DNA from: Adiantum capillus-veneris
Lineage: Eukaryota; Streptophyta; Polypodiopsida; Polypodiales; Pteridaceae
Reading direction: 5' to 3'
DNA length: 64,000 nt
NCBI GenBank assembly: GCA_014529385.2
Contig: CM043960.1
Location: 23,996,396-24,060,395, forward strand
The notes beneath the pieces were generated by a model that was not told where the DNA came from, searched no databases, and saw only the letters and a program-made list of their open reading frames with translations. Below are positions 1-9,802 of this stretch, piece after piece (position 1 is the stretch's first letter; each line of letters begins with the position of its first letter). Both the position numbers and the translations under genes were made by a program.

Positions 1-1184
1 GCATTTCAACCGCCTCTAATTTTGTATCACATAGGTAATAAATGTTTTGTAATTTTTACGCCTTCTCAATTCCATTGGTGACGTACATACAAATTCGAAC
101 ATACTCATAAAGTTTTACACAAACCCTTGATCACATTACCCAATAGAATGGTTGAGACATTGTACATTGTTATGGCAAGGATCTTATTGGTTGAACCAAA
201 TTGAAATGGCAAAATTTCTACACATGTTAGAGCTCCTATGCCTAAAGAGGGTAGGACTCTCCGCTCCACACCTTGTTATGGGAACTTATGGTTATTGACA
301 CGTGTATTAGAGTGCCTACACCTCTTGAAGCAGGACTCTCCACTTTGCAATATTGTTATGGAAATTTATGGATTTCAATACATGTGTACTAGAATGCCTC
401 CGCCTGGTAAGGAAGGTTTCTTTGTGGTTACATTATATGTGGAAATGGCCCACCACATTTGGTATGGATTGATATGCAAGGATGTGATGAATTGGTATGT
501 CAGGTGGAAGGGTGACAGACGGTGGTCTATTTGGAACAACATTTTTGACCAATCTTGCACTCCACACCTATGCACATTTACTTCATTTTATGCACTCCCA
601 TTACATCATACACATATTACACATTTTTCCACTTTTATATTGCTTCCTACTAATCATTGCTACTCTTTTGGTTTTTAATTACTCATTGTGCTATGTAGGC
701 ATTTACCCAATGTCTTGTACCTTGCACTCGACTCCACTTATGTACCTCGTAAATAAGGGCAGTTGCTTTTCCAACCCCAGAGTATGTTATGGATAAGGGA
801 TACATACATTTATTACTCAAGTGCTCATTATGAGCTATGGCCATTTATGCCGGCCGTCCAATGTGTATTCATTTTGCGAATTGAAGAATCTATAAATAAA
901 TACGTGCAAGAGGAAGATGCTCACTCTTGCATGGAGGGAGATTGCTCCAAGTGCTTGTATCCTTCTTCTTCCCTCTCCTCTCTTCACTCTCGTCATTACA
1001 CTGTAGCACTGCAATCTTGCATGGTTTCTCCTACTCCGTCTCGTGCTCTTTCTTTTGATGTGTGTGTTCAATGATTCAGGTATGCCGATTTATCATTTTA
1101 TGCATTGCAGCATGTTATTTTATGTATTTTCACGACACTCCGTGCCTCTGTTTGTAGCAGTAGCTCATCATGATCTTTGGCTAG
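1..1184. other. AT-rich sequence, no supported gene
   Basis: Open frames here (for example 238-678 on the plus strand) have no recognisable domain and a composition like random AT-rich DNA. Two short near-copies of a phrase about a pale of bases (gtgtattagagtgcct at about 303 and gtgtactagaatgcct at about 383) suggest old local duplication. I see no RNA gene, LTR or coding signal that I can support. Confidence 0.5.
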
Positions 1185-2700
1185 AAATTGAAAAGGGGTA
1201 ACTGATACAAGTTGAAACACATTTCCCAAAAAAACCATTGGAAGAAAAGTTTTCAAAAGACGTGAAAAAGGCCAAAAATAGCAGATAGTCAGAAACCACC
1301 ATAACAGACTTGAGGATTCACTTTTGGTTGACAAAAACTAGTCCAAATCCAAAAGTTTTGAGACCATAGCATCCAACAAACATGCTAATTGGTACCAAGA
1401 AAAGTCAATTTGGCTTCCAAAAATGGATCACAATCCATGTACCTTTTTTGAAATTATACATAAGAACTAGATGAGTAGGTAGCTGGTGCCATTTGGAACA
1501 ACTTTCCAAAAAGAACCATATACAAAACAACTGCAAAAAGTGGTCAAAAGAGACAAAAATAGAACATTCTCAAAACCGTTATTACAACAGACTATAGAAG
1601 TCACTTTTGGTTGGCAAAGCTGATCCAAATTTAGATTCTTTTAGTGGAGAAAGCTACAAAGTTCATAAGCTATCATCACACCAAAGATCAAGTCTAAAAG
1701 TGGTGGAACTGGATCACAATACATGACCCCCTGAGGAATTTTTGGAGAGAAAATTTTCCAGTCTGTACAAGAGACCATTGTGAACAAAAGTTCCCAAAGA
1801 AGCATTGTCAAAAAAGTCCAAAAAGTGGGTGAAAAGTTCCATAAACAATTCAAGGTGAAAACCCTAAAACAGATATGTGGATTGACTTTTGTCTGACCCA
1901 AACAAGTCCAAACCACACAAAAACCATATAGCAGGTATTAGGGGACCAAGGGAAAGATGAGTGCCAAGTTTTAGTGCAATTTGACACAAGGATACATGGA
2001 TCGCGATCCATGTCTCCTTGTCACAGACTGAGACCAAACTTGTATCATAGCTAGAGGACATCACAAGGAGTTTAGTGGTTTTTTCAAAAGTGAAGTTGGA
2101 TATGGAAATCCAAGCGAAAAGCAAAAAATTCCAAGTACTCTGAAAAAGTACAAGAACTGACCCAATTTTCAATCGAGAGTTTCAGTATTAAAAAAATTGA
2201 TGCCATAGAACTTACAAGTCATGCTGATTTTGATGGAACCAAGAGAAGTCTATTTGGGCTCCAAACATGGATCGCAATCCATGTATCCCATAGTGATAGG
2301 TTGACTTGAAAAATTTCAGATCAGTAGTGCACACATAAGGAAACATATGCCCAAGTCCATTTTTGAATAAAAAAGCAAATTTGGGTCAAAAGGGAGCAAA
2401 ACAACTGATAGACTAAAAACCGCAATGCAAACCAAGTATTGAGCATTTGACTTGTCAAAATAAGTTCAAATCCAAAAAGATTTGATATTTAGCTTGTGAA
2501 CATAAAATGCAATAATCTATCAAGAGAACAAGTCCAAATGTAATTGCACATGGATCGCGATCCATATACCCCAACCTCATAATTTCATGAAACTTGATAC
2601 AGAGCTTGTGCATAAATTTGTCTACATACTACCAAAATTTGGGCTAAAAAATTGATAGGAGGTCATGGATTGCAATCCGTGTATCTCAACATAGTGAGGG
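1185..2700. repeat. Diverged ~282-bp tandem repeat with a palindrome in each unit
   Basis: About five diverged units. Each holds a version of the palindrome CATGGATCGCGATCCATG: 1422-1439, 1708-1725, 1995-2012, 2266-2283, 2549-2566, plus one out of register at 2664-2681. Spacing of the first five is 286, 287, 271 and 283 bases. Flanks also align: compare 1381-1440 with 2221-2285 (both contain catgct, accaagagaagtc-like text, then the palindrome) and the ggtcaaaag / cttttggttg blocks after them. The units are satellite-like or derive from a minor tandem array; no coding function is implied. Short minus-strand frames across it (1641-1916, 1864-2172) are by-products. Confidence 0.75.
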
Positions 2701-2901
2701 TATCTGACTTGATGATCTTGTAGACATACTTGAGGACATCCCAAATCTCAAGCTTGAGCTAAAAATAACTTTTGAAGACCAAGCTACATGCCAAAATTTC
2801 TCTGTCCTAATCTTGAAACTGTTTTGAGTGACGTTTCAAGTGAAGCTCACCAAAATTGCTCTAGCTTTTGATAGAAAACTCCAAATTGAGTCAGTATAGC
2901 C

Positions 2902-3097
2902 AGAAAGAAAGCTTGCAGACAATAGGAGACACCTAGATCCATGTTTTAGAGCTGATTTTTTTCAAGTTTCCTAATTCCAAAATTTTAGGATACCCCGCCA
3001 AGAAGAAAGCTTGCAGACAATAGGACACACATAGATCCAAGTTTCAAAGCTGAATTTTTTCAAGTTTCTTGATTCCAAAATTTTAGGGTACCCTAAG
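2902..3097. repeat. Two-copy ~98-bp direct tandem repeat
   Basis: The block around 2902-2995 (gaaagcttgcagacaatagg, then tttttcaagttt, then ccaaaattttagg) is repeated almost at once at 3003-3097 with a few substitutions. It continues the repeat-rich character of the preceding satellite-like array and includes a half-copy of that array's palindrome (agatccatg at about 2936). Confidence 0.8.
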
Positions 3098-4510
3098 ACG
3101 TTTCCAAAGACCAAAGAGTCACAAAAAATCTTGACTTTTGAGAGGCCTGACCAGGGGCAAAAAGGGATAGGTTGCACCAAGCCAAAGTGGGCTTGTTGAG
3201 GACTATCTTGTAAGTTTTGAGTGAGCTTCAAACATGACAAATCATCCACCACCAACGTTGGTTTTCTACTCCACTCAGAGACATGAAAAATGCAAGATAT
3301 GCTACAATGCCTTCAATAGTGGGATTGGGAGCATACGAGTCTTACCATGCACTGAGCGAGTTTTTTCGAGCAAAGACAAATGCAAGGAAGTGTTTGTACG
3401 CTATATAGTAAATTTTATCATCAACAAAATATATATTGTTTTTTATATATTGATGCACTACAACAAAAGGAGTTTCCAATGGATAGACTGCCTCCTAAAT
3501 TCCAAAAGATCAAAGGTTACTTTTAAAAAAAGTAACATAATATTTTAAAATATTATCTTCTGGCTCAATCTCTATTTACCTAACTGTAATCTCCTCTGCG
3601 TCTACTCTTCCTTGGCTTGGATTTTTCTTGCTTGGGCTTCACATGTTTGAGCATGAAGTAAGATTGATAGACTAATAAAATCTCTAGACCTTTACTTAAT
3701 GCTTAAGTCATCCTATGTTTCTTTTTGTAAGGTAAGTGCTCCCTTGTCTAGTACTTTGGTTCTTGATTGTCATTTTTACTTGAGAGCATGTGCATCCTTC
3801 CTCCTCTTAGCCACATCAATTTGATTGCAATTTATTGCACCTCATTAGTTCATTTATACACCAATCATCCCTTCCATGTCCTCTTGCCCTGTCCATACTA
3901 CAAGGTTGTGATCTTCATACAAGGGCACCCTTTTTACACGACACATGTGCGACAAACACCATTAATTATGAAAGTCTTCTTTTGTTACAATAAAATCATG
4001 TTTTTATTTGATTGACCAATATATGCCCTTTTTAATCAATTTACAAAAATAACAATCAAAATTAATAGAGTTCTATGCCTAAAATTGTCTAGAAAGACAT
4101 TATCATAATTGAAAAAAGTTAGATGGAAACAAAAAAAAATATTGAGGATCTTTTTACCATACAACATGACAACTTCAAAGCTTCAATTGAACAACTTCTT
4201 TCAGAAAGATTGAAGATGATACTCCTTTCCACTTTGAATCATTGTTTCAAAAAATATGGAAAATGTCAGGAAGGCCATAGCATCCACCACACAATGGGCA
4301 CATCATCATCGGAATATGTGTTATATCTTTGGTCGTGTGGAATATTCATGCTACCACCAATTATAAGAGGCGAATTTGGCTCCAATCTATGAAGATCAAT
4401 GACTTTACATACTAATTTGTTTGCAACAAATTTAGTCCGTTTTGAGCTTGTGTCTCCTCAAGATAAGGTGGTATCCATCCGAAAGAACAATGCTAAGTGA
4501 GAGAAGATGC

Positions 4511-4514
<4 letters not shown>
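3098..4514. other. AT-rich spacer, nothing recognised
   Basis: The sequence contains short frames only (3234-3548, 3767-4015, 4123-4392 on plus). None shows a domain, and codon choice follows the local AT bias. I see no terminal repeats or RNA genes here. Confidence 0.45.

Positions 4515-4548
<34 letters not shown>
4515..4548. repeat. (CT)n microsatellite
   Basis: Uninterrupted CT dinucleotide run of about 34 bases. Confidence 0.97.
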
Positions 4549-4549
<1 letters not shown>

Positions 4550-4782
4550 AAACGAGAAACAATTGGCAAAAACTTCATTTAAAACCAGGCCTTAAGTGTA
4601 TTTTTAAGGGCTAAAATAAAAAATTACAAGCTAGTTTTGAGGGTGGCATTGAAGGAAACTGGCTAAATTTGGAGGACTTTAGTGTAAAACTCAGTAAAAA
4701 TCCAAATTTTTTTGTTAAGATATTCAATGTTCTTTTTTCCATTTGTTCCTACAAAAGGTTTTGGTGAAGACGTCCTTGCAAG

Positions 4783-4785
<3 letters not shown>

Positions 4786-4827
<42 letters not shown>
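4786..4827. repeat. (CT)n microsatellite
   Basis: Uninterrupted CT run of about 42 bases, the second within 300 bp. Any open frame across it gives a meaningless SL/RE repeat peptide. Confidence 0.97.
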
Positions 4828-4831
<4 letters not shown>

Positions 4832-5004
4832 GTCAAGAGGATAGGATATCCTTGGAACACCATAAATTTTCAAGTCATAACCAAAACTCCTATTAAATAT
4901 TTTAGGATTTAGACCTCCACTAAAAATTTTAATTGGTCTAGATCTTTCAATTATTCAAATTGTCTTGCAAGAAAGTGGATATTTATAGCATGGCTCCATC
5001 AATG

Positions 5005-5012
5005 CTGACGAC
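5005..5012. repeat. Left target-site duplication of the hAT element
   Basis: CTGACGAC directly precedes the element end TAGGGATTT. The partner at 13161-13168 reads CTGATGAC. The single difference is CG to TG, as expected from deamination of a methylated CpG. Eight bases is the target-duplication length of the hAT superfamily. Confidence 0.85.
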
Positions 5013-5039
5013 TAGGGATTTAATATTTACGTAATTACA
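5013..5039 (+). repeat. Left terminal inverted repeat of hAT element
   Basis: TAGGGATTT followed by aatatttacgtaattac pairs, with small gaps, with the right end at 13134-13160 (minus-strand reading CAGGGATTT, then cattaacgtaatcac). Confidence 0.8.
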
Positions 5040-5129
5040 ATATATTTTGTGTGATGACAAGGTCTTATTGACACATTTACATGATTACACTAAACATAAT
5101 CACACAGAATCTGGTTAAGGGCGACCTAC

Positions 5130-5272
5130 AGACCCACTAAATTCCCCCGGGCTTTTCAGTTTCCCTGGCGGGCCTGCCGGGCTTTTTCTTTTTCCCTGCG
5201 GGCCCGCTGGGAATACTAAAAAGCCCGGCAAGCTCGCAGAATTATATATATGAGGGATCGATCGAGCCCGCT
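5130..5272. repeat. Left subterminal GC-rich motif cluster of hAT element
   Basis: A GC-rich island in AT-rich surroundings holds repeated variants of GCCCGGCGGGCC: cccccgggc, ggcgggcctgccgggc, gcgggcccgctggg, aagcccggc, gagcccgctggg. The mirror cluster at 12900-13030 has the same vocabulary in inverse orientation. Clustered short motifs near both ends are the usual layout of hAT transposase binding sites; that role is inferred. Confidence 0.7.
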
Positions 5273-5295
5273 GGGTGTTATTTCTTTCTTTCATC

Positions 5296-5456
<161 letters not shown>

Positions 5457-5548
5457 GACCACCTTTGCATGTACATCAAGAGGAGAGAGGAGATAGGGGG
5501 TCATGTCTGAGCGTGCTCTACATCTCAGTGCATGGCAGCAGAGTACCT

Positions 5549-6102
5549 GACCACACGATCCGGGTATGTGTTGGGTCTGTGTGTGTGTGCGTTGTGTGGT
5601 AACGTGCCTTTTGTCGTATTGCACGGTAGTAATAAGGTACCTTACCACACAATGGGAGTGTGTGTGTAAGTTGTTATACAAAATAGTGCTTATCATGGGG
5701 ACGTCACCTCGGTGACACGGGGAAGATGGTGTCCTTGTGGTAAGTGTTGGCTTACTGTTTGGATACTACGTCGGTAACGCGGCGAATCTAGTATCCTTAT
5801 GGTAAGTCAACTTCCCTTCCCCTTACCCAAAAAACATATGGGCATCGATCGGTAACGCGGCTATATGATGTTCGTATGCAAGACATTGTTTCTCCTTAGA
5901 TTCAGGCGGCACTCGATCGATAACGCAGCTAATAGAGTGTTGTTTGTTAGAAGCATCTGTTTTTGCATAAATGTGGCGTTTAGGTCGTTAACCCGTCCGT
6001 ACAAACATCATATAATATGTATGTGCATGCGCAATTAATTTTTTAAATATTAAGAATATGAAATACTTGATCGGTAACGTGGCTGTGAAGAGTATTTTAT
6101 AT
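5549..6102 (+). ncRNA. Array of hairpins with variable stems and a conserved ~20-base loop
   Basis: At least five stem-loops share a loop like GATCGGTAACGCGGC but have unrelated stems. H2: 5761-5768/5789-5796, 8 perfect pairs, loop of 20. H3: 5835-5846/5867-5878, 12 pairs, loop of 20. H4: 5903-5914/5935-5946, 12 pairs, loop of 20. H5: 5971-5981/6003-6013, 10 of 11, loop of 21. H6: 6056-6068/6090-6102, 13 pairs, loop of 21. H1 (5699-5708/5728-5734) has a bulged stem and a diverged loop (tcggtgacacggg). A longer outlier, H0 (5592-5608/5636-5652, 16 of 17), has a 27-base loop containing tcgtattgcacgg. A weak one sits at 5549-5577. Of the non-Watson-Crick pairs in H3-H6, eleven are G-U when read as plus-strand RNA and one is C-A. 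This suggests a transcribed, structured RNA, but a DNA-level role is possible. No known RNA family is recognised. Confidence 0.65.
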
Positions 6103-6192
6103 ACAAAATGTATGAATTGTTTGATTTTGTTGTTTTTAATTGTCCAAAAATTATATACTAGCAACTCATATTCAAAAGAATAATTTATTTGT

Positions 6193-6500
6193 CAATCATC
6201 ACTATTTTAAATGCTCCATTTATATAAATTATATGTAAAAAAGTATTTGCACACAAATTGCATGTTAAATATTCTTTTTTTATCTTTTTAAAGGACTCTC
6301 AAGAATTATCGCTATTTTTAATGCTTCATTTACATAAATTCTCTGTAAAAAATCTAATGCACACAATTTGCATATTAAATATTCTTTTGTATCTTTTTAA
6401 AGAGCATCAATTATCATCGCTTTTTTGATTGCTACATTTACATAAATTCTATGTAAAAAAGTGTGTGAACACAATTTGCTAGTCCAATTTGTATACTTCC
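6193..6500. repeat. Three-copy ~108-bp tandem repeat
   Basis: Units begin near 6193, 6303 and 6411. Each runs: atcgctattttaaatgct, catttacataaatt, tatgtaaaaaa, gcacacaaatttgc, aatattctttt, atctttttaaag (the third unit is truncated). The units are AT-rich and lie just downstream of the hairpin array inside the hAT element. Confidence 0.8.
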
Positions 6501-6854
6501 AATGTTTTAAATGTTTTTGAAGTTTTTAAGTCGGTGTGTGCTTTGTTTGAATTAGTATATGTGCACGGAGAAAAATATAAGTTAAAAATTCAATATATGC
6601 TAAAATGTGTCAAACTGTTAACATGTATTGTTTGATCTGAATTAAGTTCTTATAAACCACTTGTTTGATCTGCATTTTACACATGTAACAGATTGCAATT
6701 TTTAATGAATATTTTTTTCAATTTTTTTCAATTTTTATCAATATTTCCTTGCATATTTCTTAAAGTCTTCAAGTGGTGGTTAAGGGTTTGCCTGAAATAG
6801 TGTGAGAGTGTTAATGCATATATGTCATTCGCAACCATGAACTTGTATTTGATA

Positions 6855-6873
6855 TGTTGTTTTTTTTTTCTAG
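6855..6873 (+). promoter_or_regulatory. Candidate 3' splice site before the kinase-like gene
   Basis: A run of T followed by CTAG (tgttgttttttttttctag) ends at 6873, eight bases before the ATGATG at 6881. This is a strong plant intron acceptor shape. It would place the hairpin array and AT-rich tandem repeats in a 5' leader or intron of the kinase-like gene. Inference only; no donor was fixed. Confidence 0.4.
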
Positions 6874-6880
6874 TGCAAAT

Positions 6881-8297
6881 ATGATGCCAGATCAAAAGAA
6901 AAGTATTATGCGTGCCATTCATAAAGAATGTATTTTGGAAATCTCATCATGTACAAATGATTGCATACAACAGATTAGTGAAAGAGATGTCTACATCAAA
7001 GACCTCACTAGTGTTATATGGGAGAACATAGAGCGCAAGTTACAACTTGAAGGACAATACAAGTTGTTGATTCCAACAGGGATTCGAGAATTTGACCCCC
7101 ACCACAAGGTTAGGACAGTGTTGGGAAATATGAAAGTATGTTGCAAAGAGTTAAAGGAAGATACTCCACTTGCCTGCCCTGCGACATGTCAAAATTAGAG
7201 CTCTAGGTAAATTGTGGGAAGAACAGAAGGTAAAGATGAAGCGTGTGAAAGCGCAGGACCAAGCAGCCTTACCCAAGAGATTGAAAATGGCCCAAGATGT
7301 GCAAGCAGCTTTGGGAGGTTGATCCGATGCCAGCGGCACTGGCACAATTATGCGCACGGCTTTGAATGCAAAGTGCGCTCATCTTGTTGGCATCCCTCAC
7401 AAAGACTTGGTAGAGGGTGTTAGGATTGGATCAGGCTCCTTCGGTGTGTGCACATTCTACACCATCGAAGGCATCTCATTTTTTCTAGACCACATTACAT
7501 ATGTGAGAAAATGTTACAAGGGAGGGAGTGAGGCGAAATTTGACATCTTTCAGACAGAGCAAGTAATGCAAACGCGTCACCCCTCCATTGTAAGGTGCAT
7601 TGGGTTTACTACCGAAGCTCCTTGGATCACAATATTCCCATACTACAATGGGGATACCGTGGGCGACATGATATGCCGCTTACCATTCGCTCATGGATTG
7701 TTCAAATGACACATGCACTCCTTAATGGATGGCGTTGCGGCCTCCCACTTGGCTGGTATAGTGCACAGTGACCTACACCCGTTTAGCATAATGTTGGACT
7801 TTACTCGCGCCTATAAACCCCACGTCGGCATCATTGATTGGGGTATGCTGCTGAGAACGCCAGCTAAGAACACAGCAACTAATTATCTACATCCAAGCGC
7901 ACAGTCGGACTCTACAGTTTTGGATGAATAGAGAGCAAGGAATGCCGAGATGGATAAGCAACCATGGATTTCTCCCGAATTATACGATCCACGGTGCACA
8001 GATGCATACACAAAAGCGAGCGACATTTATGCATTGGGCTACCTATTTGACATGCTGACAGACTTTTGGAGTGCAGCCAAAAAAGTTTATTTTCCAGAAG
8101 AATTTTTACACCACCCGGATGAAGATGTTATGAGGGCTATTTGAACTAAAGTAGATTTTTGGATGAAGTTAAAAGAGTGGGAACAAAGAAGAAATGCTTC
8201 TGATGTGTTGATATTTTTCAAAGAACATTTAAAGACAGACCCTAACCCTGTCCAACATCCACTTGTTGAACTTGCACCATCACATTATCCGATTTAA
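6881..8297 (+). pseudogene. Protein-kinase-like gene carried by the hAT element, disrupted
   Basis: The N-terminal part (6881-7190) is a charged, helical segment without a recognised domain. A frameshift near 7100-7190 leads to a single frame to 8297 with in-frame stops at 7320, 7707, 7929 and 8142. Kinase motifs appear in order: glycine loop GSGSFG (about 7428), a Y-V-R-K in the ATP-lysine position, a helix-C glutamate in TEQVMQ, RHPSIVRCIGF, then HSDLHPFSIML (7763 on) in place of HRDLKPxN, DWG in place of DFG, SPE in place of APE, and SDIYALG. So the HRD arginine and the metal-binding Asn are replaced while the lysine and both Asp remain; activity may have been weak or absent even before the stops. 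It lies inside hAT ends, 320 bp upstream of the RING gene on the same strand. The closest family is the plant receptor-like/Tyr-kinase-like group (inference). Confidence 0.75.
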
Positions 8298-8619
8298 ACA
8301 TTTCTATGATATACATATGTCTTGTCCAGGGTATTCTATTTTTTATTGAACTGTATTATCTGGTTTGAAGTGGTTCACCTAATTGAGTCAATTATCTTTA
8401 GTCATTTCAAATTTGTCATTTAGCTATCAGTATTTCAAATTTTCCTTGTGGTTCAATTAGTCGCATTTGTTGTGGTTTGATTTAATGGATTCCATGATCT
8501 TTTGTAGTGAACAAGAAGTTGCTATATTCTGCATCTGTGAGACTGCTGAATCGTGAGAATATATATTTGCCAATGATATTGAGTATTTGTCTATCTGTTG
8601 ATTGCATTTCTAAGAGAAA

Positions 8620-9638
8620 ATGGCCGATGAAGAACAAGATATTGTCACCCAATCATTGCCCGATGATCAACAACAAGCGACTGTTAATGCATTTTAGCGC
8701 ATGAAGTCTCTGGCACACAGCATGTCGGCACAACAAGCGATGCGTACTACTTGACAACTCTCAAAATGGGCAAATCCGAACCACATGCAATGAAAAGAGA
8801 TCAATAAAGAACTGACAAAGGACATGATCAAGACAATATGGCCATGTGAGGACGTAGAGATCAAGAAAGGAAGGTGGAAGGTTTTGAAGTGCAACCATGA
8901 TGCGATCAAAGAAAACACTGAGAGGATTTATTTGGAGGTTTATGGCCATTCCCTGCACAATGCGGATTGTGCGCTATATTTTGCAAAAATGTTATATGTT
9001 CACTTTGTGCAATAGCGACCAATAGACTTCTCGTCAAAGCTGGAGACAACTGTTTCCACTCATGATTTAAGGGAGAGTTGTGTCACTTTCATGCGAGATG
9101 AGCTGGCATTGATAGTGGAAGGCGCCAACCTATAGTTAAAGAGAGAGAAGGATATTTACACGACACAGTTGACAGAGAAAGATACAAAAATAACACGGCT
9201 TCCTATAGCCACCAAGACACCCCAACCCTCATAAGTTCGGATGGAGAAAAGCATTCATCGCTTAAGCCAAGACGTTCAAAATTTGACAGAGCGAGTGAAT
9301 CCAACACCTGTACAAGGGACACACATCAGACACCTTGTCATGCATCCATATTTGGTCCCCTCGTCTACTTCAGATGCATCCTCATCTTCCCAATGTCCAG
9401 TTTGCTACAAGAATTTTGATGGATGGAGTGGATATTATACATTGACATGTGGTCTTATTCGTTTAATGCAAAATAGTACACTCAATGCGCAATCTGTTCA
9501 CAAGATATTCCACAAGTAATATATATTATGTCTGGCATGGAAAACAAGTATAAATTCAAGCAAGCCCGCCAATATACCCCTAGCACAATTAGAAATATGT
9601 TTGATGAGCAAGATGCTGCTTCAGGGAAACACAATTGA
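8620..9638 (+). pseudogene. Coiled-coil / RING-finger protein gene carried by the hAT element, disrupted
   Basis: The chosen start is the ATG at 8620 (MADEEQDIVTQSLPDDQQQA). One frame then runs to about 9480 with at least six stop codons (near 8695, 8752, 8794, 9013, 9136, 9233). Its middle is Gln/Lys/Glu-rich and coiled-coil-like (KSIHRLSQDVQNLTERV). The C-terminus has the first half of a RING finger, QCPVCYKNF then TLTCG. After a one-base shift near 9480 the second half follows, QCAICSQDIPQ. This matches a C-terminal RING with CxxC, CG and CxxC pairs; the histidine after CG is lost. RING proteins of this layout usually act as ubiquitin E3 ligases. It follows the kinase-like gene in the same direction and shows the same level of decay. 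Confidence 0.7.
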
Positions 9639-9802
9639 GATCGACAAACTATGTACTATCGCAAATATGAAGCATTGTAAAACACATTTGAATACAAGGT
9701 CTTTTACAATGATTTTTGACATTTACTCGTTCTACTGTCAAGCTATATTGAATCTATTGAGTTGTTATCTGGTTCTAAGTTTGAGTGTTGTGGTTCTTCT
9801 TG

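Noticed and set aside
5549-6102. CRISPR-like array
   Set aside because: The conserved part is the loop of hairpins, the spacers are of uneven length, and the context is a plant hAT element; no cas genes.
5549-6102. tRNA-like cluster
   Set aside because: The loop text slightly resembles a D-arm, but there is no T-arm, acceptor stem or anticodon arm around any unit.
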